Origin: Rhabditophanes sp. KR3021
Lineage: Eukaryota; Nematoda; Chromadorea; Rhabditida; Alloionematidae
Length of the DNA: 64,000 nt
NCBI GenBank assembly: GCA_963281155.1
Contig: CAUJLY010000003.1
Coordinates: forward strand, 2,976,001-3,040,000
Reading direction: 5' to 3'
Of this stretch, positions 23,367 to 36,423 are shown piece after piece (position 1 is the first letter of the stretch; each line of letters starts with the position of its first letter). The notes below the pieces were generated by a model that was given only the letters and a program-made list of their open reading frames with translations, ran no database searches and had not been told where the DNA came from. A program made the translations under genes and the position numbers.

Positions 23367-23772
23367 CTAATTTACCGGCATTCTGTGAATTAAAAAAAGC
23401 CTTCGATAGCTTTCGCACTAAAAGAAAAGGTGCTTGATCAAAAGATTGACCAATGGTATATTTTCTCTCGTAAAATAGTTTAGCCCGGGAGGTTTGTGGA
23501 TATTGACATGCATATGATAGACTTCGTGATTTTGGCTTAGGATCAGAGTCACTAAACAATAGTGATAAACTGTCCTTTTTCCAATTAAAGAAATTAGTGT
23601 TTAAGGAGGATGCAGATGAATAGGTACTACCATTAGATAAATTAGTTGTAGAAACATTTTTGTTAGTTGTTGTAGTTGAAGTGGATGCTGAAGAGCCGGT
23701 TATGGACCCAAATAATTCATTAAAAGTAGCAATTTTTTCTCTAATATTAGTAGAAGTGTCTTTTGTCGACAT
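23367..23772 (-). CDS. Candidate alternative first exon of rbf-1 (Ser/Thr-rich N-terminus)
   Basis: A minus-strand frame begins ATG at 23772, just after a TATTTAG acceptor-like site, and runs MSTKDTSTNIREKIATFNEL with Ser/Thr-rich low-complexity sequence to NAGKL, ending at TTAG|GTAAGT. It leaves one carried base (G). The next downstream exon on this strand that accepts one carried base and has a good acceptor is rbf-1 exon 2 (17685-17642), which the standard first exon also enters with one carried G. No other exons lie between. Alternative promoters of a neuronal gene would explain it. It could instead be the first exon of an unseen gene; no domain is recognised. Confidence 0.5.
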
Positions 23773-25964
23773 CTAAATATTTCCAACTTTTAACTCGGTA
23801 TAAAATATTTGGTAAAGGTCTAGTAAAATGACGTTCAAGAATAATTTTTTAATACCAAAATACTAACTTTTAGATATCGAAATTAAAAATCCACAAATTT
23901 ACAAATACAAAAAATATCTAAATTAGCAATGCCGTTTTAAGAATCCTTATATATTGCAATAACACATCTAAAAGATCAAAATAACAAGAACCAGTGTTTA
24001 CGTAAAATAAGCAGCCAGAATTTAAACATGGACAGATTAATTTGTAATATATAAACAATAACAAAGAAACCTTTATGTTCAAAAATCTCACCAATTACAT
24101 CCTAAGAAGAGATATTAAAAGCATAATAATATACATACAATATCAATACAATGATATATTTATTTACGTACACTTATTTTGGCAAAAGATATGGCATTTT
24201 TGGGTATTATTGTATGAATGGTCTAACCAATTATAAAAACCATCTTTTGACAAATATCTACCAAAACGTGTGGAGATGGTATCTACTAAACAAATGCCTA
24301 TAAATTAACAAAAAAGAGGTTGATGTATGGGCAATTGAATTTGTGCAAGAACCATGCCAAAATGTTTATATATACTATGTATGGCACTTCATTTTTATAG
24401 TTTTGATGTGTATCGAAAACGGACAAGAATATCATGTGGCATTGGAAGCTAACCAATTTACATAGAATCAATTAACATGAGTGACATTAGATCGTTTATT
24501 AAGGTATACAGGCTTTGTTTTCAAAAATAATCTAATAGCAGGAAACAAGACAAATTAAAAAGGATTTACAAAATGTATATTAAATTAAAATTTACTCACA
24601 AATCCGTGGGTTTTTGTTTGCATTGGGGAGACACTGAACTAAAAATAGCAAATGCAATATTCACATTTTAAAGATTGCAATAAAAAATAAGTTACGGGTT
24701 TAAGCAAGGAAAGGTTTGTGTTTGCGGGGTTAGATAAATTGCAAAAATTGCATTGCCACCTAATCATCTATTTAACTTAAAATAGAAGCAGAACTAACTT
24801 TATGTAAATGAGGTTCTTTTGTTCTAGGAAAACGGTTATGGACCATATTAAAAGTCTATATTTTAAAGCTTCCAAGGACCAAATGGCAAACTGGTTCTTA
24901 AAGTATGATGATGCTGTCATCAAATATGACAAAACCTAAGAAAGAGTCGTCATACTTCCGAAACGGAATTTTAGGAACAAAAAATCTTTTAAATAGGCAC
25001 ATACTAGCTATTACGCATTTAAGTAGTAGACAAGCATTTTTTTACCATTTATTTTGATAGACTAAACAACAGTCAATTGATGCGCCTACTCAGATTTGCC
25101 TGTTTTTTGTACAAGATCGAAAAAAGACTTTAATATTTTTTATAGCCTTTCATTCATTCTTGTTATCTCTACTGTCATTTATCATACTTTTATTTGCCTA
25201 TATTAGCTTTTACTTATAACAAATTGTTTTTTGAACTATACATATCTCAATATCTTGTGTATAAGGAACAAAAAGTTTCCGTTCAACTGGATCTATTTAC
25301 ACAATTCGTCTAACTTTCAGTTCACAACTGCTTAAACAATATTTATATCATTGTTAGCGTAGTCATCATCCAATAATATATCATTTGATATTCACACTTC
25401 AAAACACAATTTTAATTCCAAATGTTTGTTTACGTCGTTAGATGTGCATAACTTCATAGAGTAAGTATTGACCTTCATGTATTATTGGCCCAGGCCTAGT
25501 AATTAATTTTTTAAGGCTGCAGAGGTGTAATTTTATTAGCAAATATTTAACCTTATTAGTTATTTCCATTCATAAAATATTTCTCTTCAAAATATCTTCA
25601 CAAAAATGACGTAATGCCCTAAAACTAATTTGTATCTCCTCTAGCCAAATGGATATTTGTAACTCAAAATAGACTATTTTTAAATAGTCCTTCTATAAGT
25701 AATAATTGAGAATGGTTGGACATTATAATTAAAATAATCATCCACATCCATCTTAAGACATAATTCGATGACGCATCTTTTAACCCAACTTCAAGGTTTA
25801 TCAATATTAAAGTAGCATCAATATTTGTTTCCACATAAAAAGAGCTTTTATATATAGAATAGTATTATATACATGTGTATATTAAGGTAACGGAAGAAAT
25901 CAAGTATGCAATGTCCACTCCTCAATTTTAAATATATTTTTAAATTTCTGGGAAAATAACTTAC
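23773..25964. other. AT-rich stretch between candidate alternative 5' exons
   Basis: No coding signal is seen. It is probably intron or promoter sequence for the flanking candidate exons. Confidence 0.5.
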
Positions 25965-28675
25965 GTCTATGTGTCACACTATTCTCGCCATTGATAGCAA
26001 CATGGTTTAAGTCAGTTATAATAGAACTTGCCCGTGAATGTTCACGATCAGGAGTACTAGCGCCACCAATGGAAATAGCAGCAGTTGCATTTGATAAAGC
26101 ATCCGACAAATATCCATTGCTAAATAGACTTAACGAGGAAGCAGTAGCTTTAAATATTTTATGTCTTCCTTCTGGCCTGATATCATTTAATCTAGGTGAA
26201 TTTGAATCTCGTTTCATTGTGCTAGGGATCGGTAAGGCACAGAGGGAATTGTTACGAGCTCCGGAGTTTGCTAGAAATGCCGCACTTTGCTTCCTCAGTA
26301 ACAAATTAGGGTGCAATGAGACACGACGATTGAGAGCAATAGAACTGGAGGAATCAGGAATTATGAAATTAGTCTTTCTAAAAGAATTATGTTTTCTCAG
26401 AAAATCGCGCCCGTCACCAGCACCAATAATTTTTTGTAGCTGACATTGTTTAGCAGAAGCAATGCTGTGTCTTCTTATATTTTCAGAACCTCCAGAAGTG
26501 CACGCCTCTGTTAATAAATAGTTTGTTGAGCTGCAAGCTTTATCACCGAATTTGTCAACTTGTGGTTCAGAATCTAACACGCAGGCTTCCGGTTCTAAAA
26601 TGATAAAATAATCAAAGAAGGACAATTTATTCAATTGTAAATAAATAATATATGTATTTCGGGATTATTGACAATATATTTTGGTAGTTATGCACTTTTC
26701 CATGAATAAGACTCACACAATTATCATTTATAGACTTAACAAATATAAAGATATTTTTATTGATAGGACTCTCTAAAACATATCAAGTATGCATCCCTAT
26801 ATATCTTAGGAGCACAAATGATAATGCCAAGGGGATAAATTTGAATAAAATAATTTCAATTAATTGTGTGAGATGCAAATAAATATAAAGTTAAACTTTG
26901 TAATGCGACGACACTTCAGACAACTCTTATAAATCCTGTCAAATTTCATATAAAAGATATTCCAAAAAGACTGTCTTTTATTTTGGTTATCGCTTAATTA
27001 AGGTGATTTGAAGCAGTTTGGAATGACATAATATTTATCATTATAACATCATTATTTTATGGAGTTAACCTAATTGTGTGATTCAATAAAAAATGTTTGA
27101 TACTATAATAAGAAGGAGATTATAATATAACATTATAAGAAGAAATACTACAAAATAATAATAAGAAATAATTAAAAAGTATTCTCAGAACTAATTAAAA
27201 TGTAGTATAAGAAATAACAGCAAATGATAAGAACAACTAATACAAAAATAACATCAAAAAGTGTTCCAAATATGGAATTTAAAAATGTTTAAATACATAC
27301 AATAGTTAAATAGTTTGGCTGATAGTAAGTGTAAAAAATTTAGTTAAAATTATACACTACAATTTAATATGAAAAAGCTTTTATTAAATTTTTTAAATCT
27401 CAAATAAAGCATTATTATTAAGTCAGGAAATGTGACGCAATATGTGACACATGTACTGTATAAATAAACATATAATGATATTCATTTAGAAATATTGAAA
27501 TTACGTCAATTCAAAAAACACTAATATTTTTATTGCAAAAAATGTAAGTATTTAAAAGTCGTAGTGTTTATGAAAAAAAATAATTTAATCAGAAATGGTT
27601 AGTCTAATAAGACAATATCTAGAAAACATGTAGCTACATATACATCTAAGTATTTATAATAAAAAATGTTTCTTGATACATTTGTAACTATTTTAATATT
27701 TTATGAATAAATTATATCTTTGATAGAAAAAAGATGTGATGGGAAAGGGAAATCAAAAATGGCAATACTTTAAATAGATTTGGGCATAGTAAGAAGTTTA
27801 ATACGAAGTAAGTATATATGCTAGCTACTCGAATCTTTCCTCACTTGGCATTAACTTTTTGATGTACTAGTTTTCGTAAAAAATTAATTCAAATGGGAAG
27901 AGAGGATATTAGAAAGTATAAGATAAAATGAATGACTTACTATTGTCTTCGATAGTAAAGATTGTCTTGGATGTCCTTGCAGATGACTTGCTCTTTGACG
28001 AGTCTTTTCCTGCTATTTTAATAATTTTTTTTAGCGCTTTATTAAATGATTTAGCTACACCACCGCTGCTGTTATTAGTTTTCGTTTCAATGGGAACAAT
28101 TTCAGAGATATTATTTTGGGAGTTATCAAATTGCATGTGATTAGTAGATGAAAGTCTGGCAAATTCAGGTAGTGACATGTACGTGTGTCTATAATGTGGC
28201 TTGCAATAAATATGATGTATTATTTTCAATTAATTATGGGTTAGGAGAATAATTACTTATTATTTCAATAAAATAAGTTTGCAAATTTATATTTGTTTGT
28301 AAAAATATAAATGTATAATGCAAAATACAACATGTCCTTATTTTTTTATTTAGCTTACCGTGGTGGAGAGTCTCCAAAAATAGAAGCCAATTTCTTACCA
28401 CCTTTAGAACAACAACACCCATAATAACTGGAGCAACCGCGCACACATCTATTCGGCATATGCTTCATCATTTGATAATGGTTAAGACGAGATTCCGAGA
28501 CAGTATCATTGCTTTTCGTACTTGTCTGATCCGGACTTTTTTTACTACCATCGCTTGTTTCTCCTTTACTTCCTGAAGACAATAGAGCTACTGTTCTTTT
28601 ATATAAAGAAGAAACCCTTTTGTGCTTGGGAGTTGAAGAAACATTGTCATTAGCCATAGCGAAATTTAGGACCAT
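25965..28675 (-). CDS. Three linked exons, candidate long N-terminus of rbf-1 or a separate unknown gene
   Basis: Minus-strand exons 28675-28359, 28188-27941 and 26594-25965 join in phase (carried bases CG, then A). They give a Ser- and Lys-rich, apparently disordered protein that starts at MVLNFAMANDNVSS or at the inner Met 28657. A Cys cluster CVRGCSSYYGCCCSKGGKK could be a zinc-binding or lipidated patch. Then come SLPEFARLSSTNHMQFDN, KALKKIIKIAGKDSSKSK and RRVSLHPNLLLRKQSAAFL with possible basophilic kinase sites. The last exon ends at CATAGAC|GTAAGT with one carried base, the phase needed by rbf-1 exon 2; no other downstream exon is seen before rbf-1. No family is recognised, so the function is unknown. 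Confidence 0.5.
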
Positions 28676-31600
28676 GGATGTTTATTGAGAAAGTTTATTT
28701 CAAAATGTCATTCATGGAAATACTTCAGAGCAAATTATCTGAAAAGGACATTAAATTAATGATCTGAATAATCACAAAGTATAATGAATATAAAATGGTG
28801 GCCTATTCGAAGTTATAATGTTGCAAAGTTAGAAATGTGTAGAGTGTATGACAAAGTACTCATTAACATACATCAGCAATATATTAAAATATAAATCTTT
28901 TTAAGAAGTAGTGGCTTCAGAAAAAATCACACGAACCAGTGTGAAAGAATATTATATGATGGCCCTTTTGAATTGGAGTATACGAAAATAAATTTAAGTA
29001 TTTCAAAAATAAATTTTACTATATCAACTAAATATTTAACTATATGATGAAAACAAAAATAAGAAACTTTTGATTGCCACAAAAATATACATGTTTATAC
29101 GTCCATTTTAGGTCTTCTATAAATTAGATATTGTCATTGGGTCCAATGGTAGTAAAAGAATAGCAATTAGCTGTTAATACAAATGTTTTGGGGGCATAAT
29201 GAACAAAAGATTTTTGTCAAACAAATATAGTCTGCTTTTAATAAAAACATATCATCTTAAAAAACAAGGCGATATAACCGTTTAATGTATTTTGATAATG
29301 TTAAAAAATTAATAAATATAAAAGTTGTGGTTAAAAGATTGCGCTTATTGATGGAAGATGTCTATTTTTTAAATAATAAACGGATATAATAATATGCTCA
29401 AATGAAAATGTGTATATGTCTATATAAAATTCTTAATACACACCGGCATGACCAATAATAATAACATAAGACGAATATACCATGCAAATGGTACGATCCC
29501 AAAACTTTTCGCAGTGCTACTTAATATTTCACACAATTATCATGATTGAAATTTTTTCTTTCTACTACATGTTAATGCTTTAAATCAGAAAATGAAATTT
29601 GGAAGCCTAAATGGTGATTATCTTACGTACTTTAGTACGTTATCAACTAATTTTTCACCAATAAACTTATATCATTTTTAATAAAAATAAGCCTTGATAA
29701 GAATGTTTATGTACAATTTAAAGGATTCAATTAGGAAACTTTTAGATTTTCGGTGACGGTGAAATAATTGTAAAAAATGTACCATCATTTTAAATGTTTA
29801 TAAATACATGCAAGTAAAATAATTCAACCTGATGGCATAAAATACTGGGATCTAAATTTGGCCTCTTGATAATGGCATGAGGAATAAATATAGATATCAT
29901 AAATAATTAAAACATTTAAAAGTATTTTATAGTATCCATGACATGCAACAACAAAAAATTCCAGTTCACAAATTGTGTATTGCCTAATGATGCTCTCATC
30001 CAATTTTGTTTAATTGGACGAACTTAAATATCCCTAATTATATACGAACTAATTTGAGATTGTTAATATTACTTAATATTTTATGACCAATAAATATTCC
30101 ATAACAATGAATTTGATATTATTTTAATAGCATGTCTTTAAATCAAAGGAAGTACAAAGGCACATTTTGAAAGACACGCATGTTTGTGACTAACACGAAA
30201 ATCTGGATGCTTGTAATGACGTTTCAACTGATAGGCATCTTTTCATCGAGTCTCCGTCATTTTTAAATGGTTAAGGAATTGGGAGGGTAAAAAATGAAAT
30301 GACAATAGCCATGTGTTAATAAAATATATAAAGGAAGAGATAGTAATAATTTAAAAATGAATAATTTGTGTTAAATGATATTATATTAATAGTTAAATTA
30401 ACTTTTCAATACAAATGTGTGGGAGGTTTCAAGCAGCTTCATTTAAATGATTATAGTGCCATACACATTGAAAGTAACAAATTCTAGGAATTTAACATTA
30501 CATTGAGAGCAGCAAATTCTAGCGATTTACCAAATTATTGTAAATTATGTATTTTTTAAGTTTGTGAATGTCATTCTGATATAAAAAAGACTTGTGGAAA
30601 TATTATGTAGGCCACTACTTAGTGCTTAATCTGTTTGACAAAGTTTTTGGTTTCAATTAAGAATATACACACGAATTACAGGGACGAAGAACATTTTTTG
30701 GGGTGGTTAAAGATATAGTTTGGCTTGGAAGAAGCATTATATTGAGATAAAGCTCCGAAAAATCTTTTGGTATTAGATGTGAGGAACAGAACTATTTTTT
30801 AAATTTGTTAAATATGTCAAAAAGCTAATATGATGAAGTATTGTGTCGTTTGTATAAGCATTGTTTTAAATGAATGACGTTATGTGAGAAAAGAGGTTAG
30901 TTCAAACATTTATTTTTAACGAATCCTTTAATTGATTATTTACAAAATAACGACGGCGAATTAATAGTGTGGATAATTAATTTAAATGATTGTTTAAAAT
31001 GGTATATGATCGTATTTTTGGGAAAGTTTAGGATATTTATTGTTGTTGAATTAGGAAGTTGATTATTTAGAAAACAGTTTTAAGTAGATATTTTCAAGTT
31101 AATGTGTTTGATGAATAATATTAATTTTAAATGGATACTATTTATTTAGAAGAAAGTTGTTTATATTTAAAAGGATTAATAATATTATTACGAAATTAAT
31201 GGTTCATTTATCTGGCATCATGAATTTTTTAGCCTCATTGCTAATTTCACTGGTAATCTTTGGCAATACGCTTCCAATATCGCATCTAGTTGTTCATTAA
31301 ATGTAAAAATGGGAGTCTATTTTTACATGCACAAGTGCAAAAACACGATAATATTATAATATTTGTAAGAAGTATAGATTAATATGATCTTAGAATCTGA
31401 ATTAATTATTTAAAAGCGAATAATGTCCATTAGATTTATAAAGTAAGTACATTTAATCTTTTTATTCTAGGGAAACCTTTTTCAATAAGGAACATATTTA
31501 ATGATATTTTTATAGAAATTATATAAATGATGTTTACAATTAGAATCGCATGGCCTTATTAGATATGGAATCGTTGTTAAATAATACGCCGATAAAAAGA

Positions 31601-33181
31601 TGTGATCAGGTTGGAGGGAAATCCTCTTTATTATTAATTTAATCCTTCTTTGTAAAATAACCAGTGTTTGTTAAATATAATAAAGATATGGTATAGCTTG
31701 TTAATTCAATTAAGATAGTTTATGACAATTGCTATTCTAAATTCAGCACACAGAGTACACGAATAAATAAATAAATGAACATGCAACTTACTGAACTATT
31801 TATATTTGCACTTAAACAAGTACTTTTCATCTCAACTTTTTATGGGTTTTCAATGAAATTGTTAGAAGCTTATTAAAATCATACTATTGTTCCATTTAAT
31901 TTTTTATTTGTATTTTAATGATGTATTTGATATGATAACGTTTTGTATCATTTTAAGTGTAAATGCATAAATTAGGAAAATCTTTGGCATTTACCTGTTT
32001 TTATATTGACCTTTGTTAAACTTCATTAATGTATCAAATTATGAATATTTATAGAACAATATATGGACAGTTTAGTGAGTTTTTAGGATTTATTTTAGGA
32101 AGTAAACATTTATTAATTTCCAATTCAACATTTTAATGAAATATAAAAGTAATAATTTTGATAAACTTGAAGTTGATAATTTAAAATTTAAATTATTACT
32201 TCATATTAATTCCATCAAATTATTTTTGTCAAACAATTTTCTATCAATGTAATCAATTTTTCTTTATTGGATAATATTTTAAATGAGACTGTTCAAAATA
32301 AATCTTAATCTAAAACTATTGTGCTTGCTCTTTGGTATTTGAATTTAGAAATTATTTGTTGTTTGCATTTATTTTATCACATATATCAAAATCATTTAAA
32401 TTTATTCTTTGTTTCAAATGTTGACAAAAAAGTATTCTTTAACAATGTTTTCAAAATGATTTATAATATCAGAAGATGTTTTCAACGTTTTAAAACTATT
32501 AACGATAACAGCAATATATCAGGCCACATTAATAAAATTTAAAAAAGATTACAGAAGAACATTCGAGAAGGAAATTTGAGTTATAAATTTCTGAGAACAG
32601 GAAGTACCTTTTGATTAGATTGCTTTTTTAAGTTGGGCAATATTCGAAATTAACTAACCTCGCTATGCTAAAAAGAGATAAGTGACAACGTAGATATGAA
32701 GCATTGTGTTGGCATATTTCTGACATATTGCCTCATTAAAATTGTCTGATACATCGGTGTAACAATATATGTCTGTATAAAATAAATGTAGTTTTGTGAT
32801 TACACCATCACAAATTTACCTTTTTTCAGGATCAGTGTAATATTTTCGTTTATTTTTATTTAGCTAAAGGTCGAAGGATATACAAAGTTATTTATTTGAT
32901 TGATGAAGGACAATCTTATTGTAGCAAAATAAAAAGCATAACAAAAATATCACAATCTTTTATAAGTGTTAACTCTGTTCTTCTTTCAAGACATCTAACT
33001 GATTTATTAGGCCCTATTTATAGTTTACACAAAGAAACTTAAATATCGCTTACAAGATGAGGGTTCAGAATGATTTATCAGCGTGGCGTTTTAAATATTG
33101 TGAAAGGTAGTGACATGGTACTGCCTTTGCTAGAATACGTATAAATATATGTTCCACAAATACATTTCATTTTCTTTCAGA
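28676..33181. other. 4.5 kb gene desert
   Basis: It is uniformly AT-rich. The only open frames (for example 32321-32542 +) are short and Phe/Ile/Asn-biased. No RNA gene or repeat array was recognised. The right end holds the promoter of the carboxypeptidase gene. Confidence 0.55.
33169..33181 (+). promoter_or_regulatory. Candidate spliced-leader trans-splice acceptor
   Basis: ATTTTCTTTCAG|A sits immediately before ATG 33182, with no obvious upstream donor or exon. It is a strong nematode acceptor one base from the start codon. Confidence 0.5.
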
Positions 33182-36100
33182 ATGCTGAGAGTTACCCTGT
33201 GTCTCTTCCTTGCCGTTTTGTCCGTTTATGGACAAACTGCTGAAAATCCTGATGAAATCAAGTCATTGCCTGGTGCGTTTACACTATTCAAAATATGGTT
33301 AATTCATTATCTTAAGGGCTTAACTTCTCCATCAACTTTAAACATTACTCTGGATACCTCAATGCTTCCGAAACTCATATGCTTCACTATTGGTTTGTCG
33401 GTAAATTAACTTTCGCGCTAAAAAATCAAATTTTCGATGATACATACATATCTGTATTTTCGCATACAAACAAAATGTACAAGCACTAATACATTCCTTT
33501 TTGTAGAATCTCAAAATGACCCCGCCAAAGATCCAGTTATTTTGTGGTTAAATGGTGGACCAGGATGTAGTTCCTTAGAAGGTTTATTGCACGAAATGGG
33601 GCCATACGTCATCACTGAAGATGGAAAAACGTTGGCTAAAAATGACTGGGCTTGGAATAAGTTTGCCAGTGTCATCTATATTGAAGCTCCAGCAGGTAAC
33701 TAATAACTAATTTGCATATATATTTCTTCTTCAGGAGTCGGATTTTCATACTCTACTAGTGGAAACACCACCACCAATGATGACCTTACTTCTCAAGAAA
33801 ATTACAATGCCGTTAAGGCTTTCTTCGGAAAATTCCCGCAATTCAGAGCCAATGCCTTCTATACATTAGGGGAAAGCTATGGAGGAGGTAATGGCTTGCA
33901 CACTTGAAAAATTGAACATTTATTTCCATAATACATTTCGAAACGTTCCCCATCTTCTAATTCATTGTAAAGTTTTAAAGCTTTCTTTAGATGCTTTCAA
34001 TATTTCTGAGTTGGGGGAAGCTAATTCTAGTAATTGACAACTTTTTTTCCCTGCACCAAGCTTCTTTCTACCATATCTTTGACCTTTTTCAAAATCACCA
34101 CCAAAAAATTGATTTCTTGCATCAAAATATTGGGAACCATCAGCTTCAATATGAAGATTTTTAAAAGCAAAGTCAAATTTAAGCCTTGTTCCATTTCGAC
34201 GCAAAAACTACTATCCCTTCTTAAATCAGGGTTATTTACTTCTCCTCGATGTTTGCTGTTGGTTAAAATTTTGAGAAAATCGTTAATTTTATCATGTAAT
34301 TACGATACGACATAGCAATGAGTGCATCCAGTAAATAAAAGAGTTCTTTCCTTGATTTCTTTAAGGTAATGCTGCCTACACCTTGTACACACGAAACAGG
34401 CAAGAGCATGAGAATACTGACCAACGAAGGTATAATTTTAGGTAGTTGTTCTCTTAATTCACAAAGAGACATTTGACAAAGTTCAGCATAAACTAAAGGA
34501 TAGTTCAGCTCAAGCAAAGAACATTAGCATTTGTTCTAATTAGTCGCACATGAAGGACATCCAGTAAGGTTGTTACGATCCACAAAATGCCCGAACCTTT
34601 TATTCATAGTTGAGAGTAAGATGGATGTTCACAACCGCAAGTTGATCTTCCGCAAACAAAAGTAATGCTTCCACTATAGCTAATAGTGATATATTATTTT
34701 ACTAATCCAGGATTCAATTCTAAACTGATTGAGTCAAATATTGGACGTGTAATGGGATTGCACGTAATTCTCTGACTTAAAATAATGAAGTTATACCTAT
34801 AAATGGACCTGGTTTTGGGTCGATTTAAGTTTTCCGACCCAACCCACTTTTTTTGACAAAACCCAAAATAAATTTTGTTGGGTTTGGGTATATAGGTTTA
34901 CGCATTGCATATCTGACATTATAGGAAAATATTGAAACAAATTTAGGTGCAATGTTATTTAATTTTAAATATTTATATTTACATTATCTTTTTAGTTTAC
35001 GTTCCAACTTTAACCGCTAGAATTGTTGAAGGACAAAAAGATTTCCCAATAAATCTCCGTGGTATGGCTATTGGAAACGGGTACTTGAATGAAAAACTCA
35101 ACATCGATACATCAATTCGTTTTGCTTACGGTCATGGAATCATCGACGAAAAGATTTGGAATACTCTTGAAAGCGAATGCTGCCAAGGTAAGCTCACAAA
35201 GCAAGCCTTTAAAACACAAAATTTGAAATTAATAGATTAGAAAAACGTTTATTATAAGAATAGACAATTAAAAGTTGGAGAAAAACAAAATACACATTTA
35301 AATTTACAAATTTACAAAACTTATATTTCAGGATGCATTGATACATGTGATCTTACTAATGTCACTGGACATTGTGCTCGTAAGTTTTGACGAGTTTTAA
35401 CTAATTTTAATTTTATTTTAGGTAAGTTAAAAAAAACAATCGAAATTTTTTGCAAAATAGCAGTTGATGAATACCAAAGCGTTTATTAAAAAAGAGAATA
35501 ATATTAAAATGAGACAATGTATTATTCAGGAATATATTTCAAAGACGAATAGATTTTGCTTAGAGCAATCTATAAAATTCGCTTTATAATTACAGGATGT
35601 TTCTTAAACATTGTGTCATTTGACTGTGTTGATGCGAAGATTAAAGCTGTTACATTTTAAAGTTGTAAGAGAAAGCGACCACTTTTATTTTAAACAGGAA
35701 ATAAGACGGTCAATTAAACAATACATAATATGCATTAAATGATTACAATTGATGTATACAATATTTACAGGTATGGTTGAGGATATTTTCCAATTCTTAT
35801 GGTTCGGAGGGTTGAATCCTTATGATTTGTATGGTGATTGTGACCCAAATCCAGATGTCAACTCAATCAAAATGAAAGCCATTCAACGCGGGCTTACTCT
35901 TATGAAGACTACCTCAAAATATGAACGTATGATGAAAAATACTCAATTCGAAAAATACAGAACACCATTGTTGGGAAGTTCTGTTCCATGTATGAACGAT
36001 ACTGATTTCTTGATGTACATGAACTCCAAAGCTGTCCGTGAAGCTATCCACATTCCAGATCACGTTGGACGTTGGGATATTTGCTCAGAAGATATCACCA

Positions 36101-36423
36101 AAACTTATCAAAAACAATATACTGACACTGCTCCATTCTTCCACACAATTATCAAGGCTAATGTCAGAATTCTTTTATACTATGGAGACGTCGATATGGC
36201 TTGTAATTTTATGATGGGACAACAATTCTCAGCATCTCTTGGCCTCAAGAGACGTCTTTCTAAGCAACCATGGAAATTCGACAGACAAATTGCTGGGTTT
36301 AAGACAATTTACGATGGATTAACATTCCTTACTGTTCGAGGAGCTGGACACATGGCTCCTCAATGGAAAGCACCACAAATGTACTATGCCATGCAACAAT
36401 TCTTATTGAATCATCCCATTTAA
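33182..36423 (+). CDS. Serine carboxypeptidase, cathepsin A-like (peptidase family S10)
   Basis: Exons 33182-33272, 33317-33400, 33507-33695, 33735-33887, 34996-35187, 35332-35379 and 35771-36423 join to 469 codons plus stop. The signal peptide is [18 protein letters not shown]. The mature start SLPG...[12 protein letters not shown], then [20 protein letters not shown] and APAGVGFSYS are S10 hallmarks. The catalytic triad is visible: Ser169 in GESYGG, Asp394 in GDVDMACN and His446 in GAGHMAP. Enzymes of this family remove C-terminal residues in lysosomes or the gut lumen. The start was chosen at 33182 rather than the in-frame upstream ATG 33149, because a TTTCAG acceptor lies between them. 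Intron 4 (1108 bp) contains an antisense element remnant; introns 1-3 are 39-106 bp. Confidence 0.92.
33962..34690 (-). mobile_element. Treble-clef zinc / nuclease-like element, copy 3, in carboxypeptidase intron 4 (antisense)
   Basis: The minus strand reads, in shifting frames and in the same order as copy 1: [20 protein letters not shown], then [14 protein letters not shown] (copy 1: SPEIYKQLC); [20 protein letters not shown] and GCTHCYVVS (copy 1: SHKKACFVCTNVKCLKHY, SCPNCVKVS); then [20 protein letters not shown] with DGSQYF and [15 protein letters not shown] (copy 1: FEKQERYDRMKN) and [13 protein letters not shown]. The D of FDF and the E-x-D-G-x-Q of the nuclease-like motif survive here but are lost in copy 1. 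Stops and frameshifts show it is dead. Confidence 0.65.
34808..34892. repeat. Fold-back G/C-run sequence in carboxypeptidase intron 4
   Basis: GGTTTTGGGTC is followed by GACCCAACCC, and then ACAAAACCCAAAAT by ATTTTGTTGGGTTTGGG, so two short hairpins are possible. Nested GGGTT/AACCC runs of this kind occur at ends of some DNA transposons, but no target-site duplication or full element is visible. Confidence 0.4.

Noticed and set aside
23070..23393. Plus-strand 107-codon frame
   Set aside because: Phe/Ile/Asn-rich, overlaps the minus-strand candidate exon end, and shows no domain or splice evidence.
25991..26443. Plus-strand 150-codon frame
   Set aside because: It lies opposite the minus-strand exon 26594-25965, whose splice phases fit its neighbours; the plus frame has no acceptor, domain or neighbouring exon.
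32321..32542. Plus-strand 73-codon frame in the gene desert
   Set aside because: Composition is that of AT-rich random sequence; no neighbours or motifs.
35400..35770. Possible extra exon in carboxypeptidase intron 6
   Set aside because: A TTTTAG|GTAAG occurs near 35420, but the region has immediate stops and exons 6 and 7 already join in the right phase for an S10 peptidase.
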